The position numbers and the translations under genes were made by a program. Below the pieces are notes generated by a model that made no database searches, was not told the DNA's origin, and worked only from the letters and a program-made list of their open reading frames with translations. Below, piece by piece: positions 1 through 6,328 of a stretch of DNA of 6,864 nucleotides; within the stretch, counting starts at the first letter, position 1; the number at the start of each line of letters is the position of its first letter. The DNA comes from an uncultured Gammaproteobacteria bacterium (GTDB lineage Bacteria > Pseudomonadota > Gammaproteobacteria > GCA-001735895): contig CALJQI010000201.1 of the NCBI GenBank assembly GCA_937980285.1, forward strand, positions 1 through 6,864, given 5' to 3'.

Positions 1-1370
1 GCGGAAATCTCGATCACCTGCCCGAGCCCGCCGCGCTGCGCTCCGGCGCCGCCCGAACCCTCGCGCAATTCCTTGCGCCAGATCGTAATCGGACCCAGGT
101 GCTCGGTGACCTCGGCCGACATGGTATGCACGCCGGACGGAAACGCGGTCGCGCTGAGACCGTCCAGCGCCGGTCGCGCGCCGGTGCCGCCCGAGTTGAA
201 CATCAGGATTTCGGAGCTCTGCGCCCGCTCCTCCGCGGCAGCCTTGCCGGCATCGATCGCTCGCGCACCGAGCTGCACGATCCACAGCGCGCTGGAGCCT
301 TCGGCCGGCACCGTATCGGGCAACATTTTGTGCAAAGCGCCGAACACCGCATCGGGCAGGAACTGTCCGAGCACGTGCCGGATCGCCACCGGCGCCGGGT
401 GCTTCGCGTTTAGAATGCAATTTTCCGGCGCCGTTACCTTAAACGGCGACAGCGACGCGTGGTTGTTCGGTATCTGCGGCGCCAGCGCGCACTTGAGCGC
501 GTAACAGGCATAGGCGGTGGTGTAGATCAGCGGCACGTTGATACCCTTTTCGCTGAGGCCGCTGGTGCCATCGAAGTCGGCGAGCACGCCCTGCTCGGAA
601 ACATCGAGCCGCAATTTCATCGTCACCGGCGCGTCATAGCCGTCGACGGTAAGTTCGTTGTCATAGGAACCGGGCGGCAAATCCCGCAAATGATCGAGCG
701 TCGCGCTCAGACTGTTGTCGAATATGAAGTCGCGCAATTCCTGCAGGTCCTCGATGCCGAATTCGTCCATCATGTCCATCAGCCGCCGATGCCCGGTGTC
801 GTTGCAGGACGACAGCGAAAACAGGTCGCCGACTACCTGTTCGTTTTCGCGCACGTTGTTGCGAATGATGTTGATCAGCACCTGGTTGACTTTGCCGCGC
901 TCGGCGAACTTCATGATCGGGATCAGAATCCCCTCCTCGTAAACCTCGCTCGCATCGGGACCGAAGCCGCGGCCGCCGACGTCGACCACGTGCGCGGTAC
1001 AGGCGAAGTAACCGACCAGCCTGCCGTTGCGGAAAGACGGGTTGACGAAGGTAAAATCGTGCAGGTGCCCGGTACCTTTCCACGGATCGTTGGTGACGTA
1101 GGAATCGCCCTCGAAGACATTGTCTTCGCCGATGTCGTCGATGAAATTACGTACCGCCGCGGCCATCGCGTTGACGTGCCCCGGGGTGCCGGTAACGGCC
1201 TGCGCCACCATCAAGCCTTCGCGGTCGAATACCCCCGCCGAGACGTCGCCGGCCTCGCGCACCGAGGTCGAAAACGCGGTACGCACCAGCGTCAGCGCCT
1301 GCTCCTCGACGACCGCGATCAGCCGGTTCCACATGACCTGCATGTGCACGTTGGAAATGCCGTCAGCCAT
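1..1370 (-). CDS. hyuB: Hydantoinase B/oxoprolinase family subunit, partial (C-terminus beyond left edge)
   Basis: This is the catalytic-type subunit of the HyuA/HyuB family, which includes N-methylhydantoinase, 5-oxoprolinase, acetone and acetophenone carboxylase and caprolactamase. My translation from the ATG at 1370 gives 456 codons with no stop before the left edge. Family members usually run to roughly 520-600 residues, so about the last fifth is missing. Visible family signatures are SVREAGDVS (36-44), NDPWKGTGHLHD (94-105), HVVDVGGRG (127-135), YEEGILIP (144-151), NVREN (172-176), DFDGTS (265-270) and a Gly-rich REGSGGAGAQRGG stretch (436-448). The conserved His and Asp residues in the first three are the likely metal/active-site ligands (inferred from family conservation). 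There is no signal peptide, so it should be cytoplasmic. The start is supported by an AAGGGG Shine-Dalgarno at 1383-1378, inside the end of hyuA. The ATG overlaps the hyuA stop by 8 bases, which implies translational coupling and a 1:1 complex. The substrate cannot be decided from sequence alone. Confidence 0.93.
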   Translation of the reverse strand, partial: MADGISNVHMQVMWNRLIAVVEEQALTLVRTAFSTSVREAGDVSAGVFDREGLMVAQAVTGTPGHVNAMAAAVRNFIDDIGEDNVFEGDSYVTNDPWKGTGHLHDFTFVNPSFRNGRLVGYFACTAHVVDVGGRGFGPDASEVYEEGILIPIMKFAERGKVNQVLINIIRNNVRENEQVVGDLFSLSSCNDTGHRRLMDMMDEFGIEDLQELRDFIFDNSLSATLDHLRDLPPGSYDNELTVDGYDAPVTMKLRLDVSEQGVLADFDGTSGLSEKGINVPLIYTTAYACYALKCALAPQIPNNHASLSPFKVTAPENCILNAKHPAPVAIRHVLGQFLPDAVFGALHKMLPDTVPAEGSSALWIVQLGARAIDAGKAAAEERAQSSEILMFNSGGTGARPALDGLSATAFPSGVHTMSAEVTEHLGPITIWRKELREGSGGAGAQRGGLGQVIEIS

Positions 1371-3459
1371 GATCTTTCCCCTTCAGTCTCAGCAGCAGGC
1401 AACCATCGGATTGCATGATCGCCTGGTAACGGTTGGTGACGATGGTACTGGTTTCGCTTTCGATGATGACCGCCGGGCCGGAAACCAGGTCGCCGCTTTC
1501 GAGCGCGTCGCGCTGAAACACCGCGGCGTCGACGAAGCGCTGCTCGCGCGCATCGAAAATTCGCCGCCTTTCATCGCTGTAACGCGGCGTCTCCGCGCTC
1601 ACCGGCGTCACCGCAGCGGGTTCCTGCAGGCGGCTGCGCACCTGCACCGACCAGGTCATGATCTCGATATCGAGACCCTCGAGCGAGCGCCCGAACAGGC
1701 GACTGTACTCGGCTTCGAAACGACGACGAATTTCGTCCTGGTCGCCGTCTACGAAATCGCGGTCGGGCAGCATGACGACGATTTCCCAGCCCTGCCCCTG
1801 GTAACGCATGTAAGCCTTGATCTCGCGCACCAACTCCAGGTGCGCGGCGCCGGCCTGGGCAAAATGCTGGGCCTCGGCATCGAGTTCGGATATCAGGCGG
1901 TTGCTCCAGTCGACATCGAATTCACTGAGGCGCAGAAACGCGCCGCGCACCGCTTCGAAACCGAAGGGCGCGCGCAAAAAGCCGATCGCCGAACCGACGC
2001 CGGCGCCGGGCGGAATCAACAAGCGGTCGATATCGAGCTTTTCGCACAGGCGGCTGGCGTGCAGCGGCGCCGCGCCGCCGTAGGCGATCATGGTGAAATC
2101 GGCGAGCTCCTTGCCGTTTTCGACCGCGTGCACGCGCGCCGCGTTGGCCATGTTTTCATCGACCACCTCGCAAATGCCGACCGCCGCGGTATCGGTATCC
2201 ATGTCCAGCGGCTGGCCGATGACGCGCGCCAGCGCGGCGCTCGAGTTCTGCGTCTCCAGTTTGATGTCGCCGCCGGCGAAGCGATCAGGGTCGAGGCGGC
2301 CGAGCACCAGGTCGGCGTCGGTGACCGCCGGGTTTTCGCCGCCGCGGCCATAACAGGCCGGCCCAGGTTCCGAACCGGCGCTCTCGGGTCCGACGCGAAT
2401 CTGGTGCATTTCGTCGACCCAGCCGAGCGAGCCGCCGCCGGCGCCGATTTCGACCATTTCGATGACCGGGATCGAGACCGGCATGCCCGACCCTTTCTTG
2501 AAGCGATAGGTGCGCGCGACCTCGAAAGTACGCGCGGTCTTGGGCACGCGATCCTCGATCATGCAAATCTTCGCCGTGGTGCCGCCCATGTCGTAAGACA
2601 AGACCTTGTCCAGGCCGTGGCCGGCGGCATAGTCGGCGGCGTAAATCGCGCCGCCGGCGGGTCCCGACTCGAGCAGGCGCACCGGAAACTCGATCGCACT
2701 CTCGACCGAAATCAGGCCGCCGCCGGAGTGCATCATGAATAGCGGGCAATCGCCGCCCTCGGCGCGGAAACGATCGACCAGGCGCCGCAGGTACGACGCC
2801 ATCAGCGGCTTGATGAAAGCATTCGCGCAGACCGTGTTGAAGCGCTCGAATTCACGCATCTGCGGCGACACCTCGCTGGAGATCGAAATACTGATGGCGG
2901 GCACTTCGGCAGCGATGATTTCGCGCGCGCGGCGTTCGTGCTCGCCACTGACATAGGCGTGGATAAAACCGATGGCGACGCTCTGGTAGCCGCCTTGCCG
3001 AATCCGCGCCGCTATCTCCAGCAGTTGCGCTTCGTCGAGGGCGACCAGCTCGTCGCCGTTGGCGGCGAGGCGGCCATCGACGACGTAGCGATGTTCGCGC
3101 GAGATCAGCGGTGGCGGCAGCTTCAGGTTCAGGTCGTACTGTTCGAAACGCCCCTCGGTGCGCATTTCGATGACGTCGCGAAAGCCCTTGCTGGTAACGA
3201 AGGCGGTATCGGCACCGCGGCGTTCGATCAGCGAATTGGTGGCCAGCGTGGTACCGTGGATCAACTGGTCGATATGCTCGATTCCAATGCCGGCGATTTG
3301 CGTCACCTTGAGCAGGCCGTCGATGATCGCCTGCTCGGGCTCGCTGTAGTTGGTCAGCACTTTCGTCGTGAACTGCTGCGTGCCGCACTCGAGCACGACA
3401 TCGGTAAAAGTCCCGCCAATGTCAGCACCGACACGAACGCTCTGATTGTTGTAAGCCAT
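1363..3459 (-). CDS. hyuA: Hydantoinase/oxoprolinase family ATP-dependent subunit A
   Basis: At 698 residues this has the normal length for a stand-alone HyuA, the ATP-using partner of HyuB that activates a cyclic amide, lactam or ketone substrate. The N-terminal Hydant_A_N domain (about 8-185) starts with the phosphate-binding motif DIGGTFTD (13-20) and contains HGTTLATN (68-75). The central Hydantoinase_A domain (about 205-495) shows SGPAGG (265-270), DMGGTTAK (290-297), EIGAGGGSLGWVD (337-349), GPACYGRGG (366-374), the DADLVLGRLDP stretch ending at 391, AYGGAAPLHA (459-468) and PPGAGVGSAIG (483-493). The C-terminal region ends with RYQGQGWEI (552-560) and GPAVIIESET (661-670). It is an intact ASKHA-fold-type ATPase with all motifs present. 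The ATG at 3459 gives a start close to the DIGGTFTD motif, as is usual, with only a weak Shine-Dalgarno (CGGATT, 3470-3465). Its stop overlaps the start of hyuB. No racemase, carbamoylase, transporter or extra carboxylase subunit is visible in the window, so N-methylhydantoinase, oxoprolinase-like and carboxylase roles all remain open. Confidence 0.94.
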   Translation of the reverse strand: MAYNNQSVRVGADIGGTFTDVVLECGTQQFTTKVLTNYSEPEQAIIDGLLKVTQIAGIGIEHIDQLIHGTTLATNSLIERRGADTAFVTSKGFRDVIEMRTEGRFEQYDLNLKLPPPLISREHRYVVDGRLAANGDELVALDEAQLLEIAARIRQGGYQSVAIGFIHAYVSGEHERRAREIIAAEVPAISISISSEVSPQMREFERFNTVCANAFIKPLMASYLRRLVDRFRAEGGDCPLFMMHSGGGLISVESAIEFPVRLLESGPAGGAIYAADYAAGHGLDKVLSYDMGGTTAKICMIEDRVPKTARTFEVARTYRFKKGSGMPVSIPVIEMVEIGAGGGSLGWVDEMHQIRVGPESAGSEPGPACYGRGGENPAVTDADLVLGRLDPDRFAGGDIKLETQNSSAALARVIGQPLDMDTDTAAVGICEVVDENMANAARVHAVENGKELADFTMIAYGGAAPLHASRLCEKLDIDRLLIPPGAGVGSAIGFLRAPFGFEAVRGAFLRLSEFDVDWSNRLISELDAEAQHFAQAGAAHLELVREIKAYMRYQGQGWEIVVMLPDRDFVDGDQDEIRRRFEAEYSRLFGRSLEGLDIEIMTWSVQVRSRLQEPAAVTPVSAETPRYSDERRRIFDAREQRFVDAAVFQRDALESGDLVSGPAVIIESETSTIVTNRYQAIMQSDGCLLLRLKGKDHG

Positions 3460-3480
3460 GAATGAATCCGCTCTGTTTCG

Positions 3481-3502
3481 CCACCTGCCCGTACACAGGT
3501 GG
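3481..3502. repeat. Perfect 7-bp inverted repeat in the leader of hyuA
   Basis: CCACCTG (3481-3487) and CAGGTGG (3496-3502) form a perfect inverted repeat around an 8-base spacer, in the 75-base gap between the kinase stop and the hyuA start. It sits about 22 bases upstream of the hyuA ATG. On the transcribed strand it is followed by CGAAACAGAG rather than a U-run, so it is not a convincing terminator. It could be an operator for a dimeric regulator, a leader hairpin affecting hyuA expression, or chance. It is one of the few recognisable elements in this gap. I saw no clear sigma70 promoter there. Confidence 0.45.
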
Positions 3503-3534
3503 GATCGAATTTTACCGGATAACCAGGCGCTTTA

Positions 3535-4902
3535 TCAGTTAATTTTGAACTGCACCGTGACGCTGAGCCCGCCTAGTTCGGACTCATCCAGCACCACCCG
3601 GGCGTCATGAATCTGGGCGATCGTGTCGACGATCGAGAGGCCCAGGCCGGCGCCGGTTCTGTTGGTATCGCCGGCCCGGTAGAACCTTCCGAGGACCTTG
3701 TCGCGCTCGTCGACATCGAGTCCAGGACCGGAATCCTCTACCGCGAGCACCAGGCTATTGGCGGCACGGTAGCAGCGCAGCCTGATAAGGCATCCAGCAC
3801 CACAGTAATTGATGGCATTGTCGAGCAGGTTGGACACCATGCTTTCGAGCAGCGATTCCACCCCGCAAAGCTGGTAGCCTTCATCGGACAATAACAGCTC
3901 AACCCGCAAGTCCTTTGCCACGGCCCGCGGTTTCAGGGAATCAACCACCCGCTGGCAAACAAGACCCAGGTCAACCTGTTCGAACTCCGTGATCGCCCGG
4001 GGATTGTCGTAATGACTGAGTTTCAGCAGTTGCGATACCATGTGCGACAGGCGCTTGATACTGGTTTTCATGCTTTCCAGCGAGTCCAGTGTTTCCCTGC
4101 CCTGGTTTTCTTCGAGCGCGTTTTCGACGTTTACCAGCAGCGCGGCAAGCGGGTTGCGCAATTCATGCGAGGCGTCGCTGACGAAACGGCGCTCGCGCGC
4201 ATAGGCCGCGTCGAGGTCGGCGATCATCTGGTTCAAAGCGGTCACCAGCGGACTTATTTCCCGTGGAACCCCGGCGACGTCGATCGGCTTCAAATCCTTG
4301 AGGACCTGTTGCCGAACCTGATCGGTGACGTGCTGCAATGGCTTCAACGCCACCCCGATTATTTGCCATAACAACCACAGGACTATCGGCAGCAGAAAAA
4401 TCAACGGTAATAGCAGACCACCGCCGATATACTCGGTAATTTCCTGCCGGATCTCACTGCGCTCACCAACGATAATGAGCAAGTCGTCATGACTGGACTC
4501 ACGCGCATAAGTCAGCCACTTCCTGTCCTTGTACCTGAATTCGGAAAATCCGCTATTGATGATTTCGTGGGGTATCTCGGGTGCCTTGCGTGAATTCAGC
4601 AGAACCTGGCCGTCCGGGCCCACGATGGCGAAGAACAGCTTGCGTTCATACTCGTGAGCTTCCGGCCCACGCTCCAGTGCAATTGCTAACTGCGCCCTGT
4701 TGGACTCGATGCTGGCGCGCGTCATCATGCCATCGAGGATGCGTGCCGTCTGCACCAGCGAGGCGCTGAATATTTCATCGGCCTCCTGGGTCGTACCGCG
4801 GTAGATCATAATGCCCGACGAGGTGGTTATCACCAGCAGGATGACAATCACGTACCAGGTCAGGCGCCGGCGCAGGGATACGCCGTCAGTCACTGTCGGC
4901 AT
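3535..4902 (-). CDS. QseC-like sensor histidine kinase
   Basis: This 455-residue inner-membrane sensor kinase autophosphorylates and passes phosphate to the regulator encoded just upstream. Transmembrane helices lie at about 13-34 and 160-184. Between them is a periplasmic sensor of about 125 residues resembling the two-component sensor kinase N-terminal domain of QseC/TctE, including a DRKWLTY...IIVGERSEIRQE stretch (126-154). A HAMP-like linker follows at about 185-237. The HisKA H-box is FVSDASHELRNPLAAL (240-255) with phosphoacceptor His246. The ATPase domain has the N-box LLDNAINY (359-366, Asn362), G1 box EDSGPG (389-394) and G2 box TGAGLGLS (416-423). The H-box has Asn where Thr is commoner (HELRNP), a known variant. 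All catalytic motifs are present, so it should be active. Its start overlaps the regulator stop by 17 bases, indicating one transcript and coupled translation. The signal is unknown. The QseC assignment rests on remembered similarity, not on a search. Confidence 0.95.
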   Translation of the reverse strand: MPTVTDGVSLRRRLTWYVIVILLVITTSSGIMIYRGTTQEADEIFSASLVQTARILDGMMTRASIESNRAQLAIALERGPEAHEYERKLFFAIVGPDGQVLLNSRKAPEIPHEIINSGFSEFRYKDRKWLTYARESSHDDLLIIVGERSEIRQEITEYIGGGLLLPLIFLLPIVLWLLWQIIGVALKPLQHVTDQVRQQVLKDLKPIDVAGVPREISPLVTALNQMIADLDAAYARERRFVSDASHELRNPLAALLVNVENALEENQGRETLDSLESMKTSIKRLSHMVSQLLKLSHYDNPRAITEFEQVDLGLVCQRVVDSLKPRAVAKDLRVELLLSDEGYQLCGVESLLESMVSNLLDNAINYCGAGCLIRLRCYRAANSLVLAVEDSGPGLDVDERDKVLGRFYRAGDTNRTGAGLGLSIVDTIAQIHDARVVLDESELGGLSVTVQFKIN

Positions 4903-5551
4903 CCAGCTTGTAGCCTACGCCTCTGACGGTTTTGATCAATTTGTTATCCAGCTTTTTACGTAAATGGTGGATATGCACTTCGAGCGCGTTGCTTTCGACA
5001 CCTTCGCTCCATCCGTACAACACGCCCTCCAGATGGCTGCGCGTCAGAACCTGGCCGGGCCTGTTGGCGAATTCCGCAAGGACGACAAATTCACGCCGAT
5101 TCAATTCGATTTCCTCGCCGCGATACCAGACCTGCTGGCTGGCGCTGTTGATGCGCAGCTCCCCGAGACTGATCTCTGGCGCCGCGAAACCATGGCTGCG
5201 ACGGCTTAGCGCCCGTACCCGCGAACGCAATTCTTTCAGTTCTACCGGCTTTACCACGTAATCGTCCGCGCCGCTGTCGAGCCCGAGCACGCGTTCGTCA
5301 ACCGTATCGCGCGCGGTCATGATCAACACCGGTGTGTTGATGGATTCCTTACGCATGGTCTGCAACACCGAAATGCCGTCTTTGCCGGGCAGCTGCAGGT
5401 CGAGGAGAATGAGTTCGAAGTTATCCGAGCGGATCGCGGCCAGCGCCTGGGCACCGTCGGTCAACCAGTCGACATGGTCGCCATCGCGCATCAGGGCTTT
5501 CTGAATTCCACGCCCCAATTGCTCGTCATCCTCTACCAGCAGTAATCTCAT
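4886..5551 (-). CDS. OmpR/PhoB-family response regulator, QseB-like
   Basis: This is a 221-residue DNA-binding response regulator. The receiver domain (1-about 115) has the acidic pair Asp8-Asp9, phosphoacceptor Asp51 in LILLDLQLPGKDG, the switch Thr79 and Lys101 in VVKP. The winged-helix DNA-binding domain (about 126-217) contains the recognition region SNALEVHIHHLRKKL (187-201) and ends with the wing signature TVRGVGYKL. The SNALEVHIHHLRKKL stretch and preceding YGWSEGVE closely recall QseB/PmrA-type regulators. I chose the ATG at 5551 because MRLLLVEDDE is the canonical receiver start. The frame stays open upstream to 5644, but that extension would translate through a transcription terminator. 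A weak Shine-Dalgarno, AAGAGA, precedes the chosen start. The gene is co-transcribed and overlapped with the kinase gene, so the two form a cognate pair. Autoregulation is common in this family, but I could not identify a direct-repeat operator in front of it. Confidence 0.95.
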   Translation of the reverse strand: MRLLLVEDDEQLGRGIQKALMRDGDHVDWLTDGAQALAAIRSDNFELILLDLQLPGKDGISVLQTMRKESINTPVLIMTARDTVDERVLGLDSGADDYVVKPVELKELRSRVRALSRRSHGFAAPEISLGELRINSASQQVWYRGEEIELNRREFVVLAEFANRPGQVLTRSHLEGVLYGWSEGVESNALEVHIHHLRKKLDNKLIKTVRGVGYKLDADSD

Positions 5552-5575
5552 GCAAAGTCTCTTGAACCCGGTGCC

Positions 5576-5623
5576 AAAATATAAAATTCGCGGGCCGACA
5601 GTATAGACTCCCGGCCCGCGAAT
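5576..5623 (-). terminator. Strong intrinsic terminator after the TPR gene
   Basis: A perfect 12-bp inverted repeat (5623-5612 with 5597-5586, arm ATTCGCGGGCCG) encloses a 14-base loop. On the minus strand it is followed directly by TTTTATATTTT (about 5586-5576). It starts about 10 bases after the stop of the TPR gene at 5634. The long GC-rich stem with a U-rich tail is the classic Rho-independent form and should end the SDR-TPR transcript. The loop contains TATACT (5605-5600) and the tail TATATT (5583-5578), both -10-like, but neither has a good -35 at the right distance. The regulator promoter is therefore not located with confidence. Confidence 0.85.
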
Positions 5624-5633
5624 GCGGAAATGC

Positions 5634-6290
5634 TCAGGAGCCAAGCAAAAACTCTTTCAGCTTCTGTGCCTGTTCGCGTCGACCCTTGTCAGCCAGCGGA
5701 CGTTCTACCATTTGCGGCGCGTGCAACGCCTTCTCGACGTATTTCAGCGCCAGCTGATCCTTGCCATTCTCGGCCAGGAACTCGGCAAAAAAGTAATTAA
5801 TGTCCAGACCTTGCGGGTTCAACGCAAGCGCTTTCTGGAAATACTTTTCCGCCTTCTTATCACTACCGAAACCGATTGGCCAGCCCGGCACCTTGGAGTA
5901 AAGCGAACCCAGACTGGCATAAACCGATCCACCCAGAACCGTGGGGTCGATCGCTTCAGCCTGCTCCAGTTTCAGCTTGGCCTCCTTGACCAGGCTCAGG
6001 GCACCGATACCGCCTTTCTTTTCGGCCAGGGTGCTGAGAACGATAGCGTCCCACACCAGCGCTTCGGCACTTTGCGGATTATCGTGAGACACGCGGTTCG
6101 CCTTGCGCGCCAGCGCCTGTAACTCGCGGTAGTTATTGTTAAGAAACTCGTCCAGGTAATAGAGCTGGGCCCATTCAGACTGAATTTCCCTGACCTCCGG
6201 CAGCTGCGCCGAATCGGACATGCCGGCAATTGCCGGTTGGACGGTTATAAGCGCCAGCGTAATTAAAGCCATTTTTGCTAATTTATTCAT
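5634..6290 (-). CDS. Secreted TPR-type protein, function unknown
   Basis: This is a 218-residue protein with a clear Sec signal peptide: basic MNKLAK, a hydrophobic core to about residue 18, and a likely cleavage after AIA (residue 22). There is no lipobox Cys, so it should be soluble in the periplasm. The mature part is helical and reads as tetratricopeptide-like repeats. One runs from YASLGSLYSKVP (124-135) to KAEKYFQKALALNP (146-159), and another spans NYFFAEFLAENGKDQLALKYVEKAL (about 165-189). Between the first repeat's helices is a distinctive PGWPIGFG insert (135-142). TPR proteins act as protein-binding scaffolds, but I do not recognise a named partner. The ATG at 6290 has a strong Shine-Dalgarno (GAGGTG, 6300-6295). 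It follows the SDR gene by 38 AT-rich bases without a terminator, so the two are probably co-transcribed. A strong terminator closes the unit. A role in envelope maintenance or in sensing with the adjacent kinase is possible but unproven. Confidence 0.9.
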   Translation of the reverse strand: MNKLAKMALITLALITVQPAIAGMSDSAQLPEVREIQSEWAQLYYLDEFLNNNYRELQALARKANRVSHDNPQSAEALVWDAIVLSTLAEKKGGIGALSLVKEAKLKLEQAEAIDPTVLGGSVYASLGSLYSKVPGWPIGFGSDKKAEKYFQKALALNPQGLDINYFFAEFLAENGKDQLALKYVEKALHAPQMVERPLADKGRREQAQKLKEFLLGS

Positions 6291-6328
6291 CTTGCACCTC
6301 GTTTAAAAATTAAAATTCACCAAACCAC

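Noticed and set aside
459..1418. 319-codon open frame on the plus strand opposite hyuB
   Set aside because: It is antisense to clear hyuB motifs, rich in Val/His/Arg/Asp with no domain signature, and sits in the mirror frame of a GC-rich gene.
1120..2742. 540-codon open frame on the plus strand opposite hyuA and the start of hyuB
   Set aside because: It lies antisense to strongly conserved hyuA/hyuB motifs, its translation is Ala/Arg/Asp-rich with no recognisable domain, and its openness is expected from GC-rich codons on the other strand.
3481..3502. The hairpin before hyuA as an intrinsic terminator of the kinase operon
   Set aside because: The stem is only 7 bp and the transcribed strand continues with CGAAACAGAG, with no U-run.
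5552..5644. 31-residue N-terminal extension of the response regulator to an upstream ATG at 5644
   Set aside because: It would be translated through the terminator hairpin, lacks family similarity and overlaps the end of the TPR gene. The ATG at 5551 gives the canonical receiver start.
5622..6122. 166-codon plus-strand frame opposite the TPR gene
   Set aside because: It is antisense to a gene with a clear signal peptide, Shine-Dalgarno and terminator, has no recognisable domain, and begins within the terminator stem.
6291..6328. Promoter in the AT-rich gap between the SDR and TPR genes
   Set aside because: There are several A/T runs but no -35/-10 pair with proper spacing. The short gap and strong Shine-Dalgarno fit co-transcription better.
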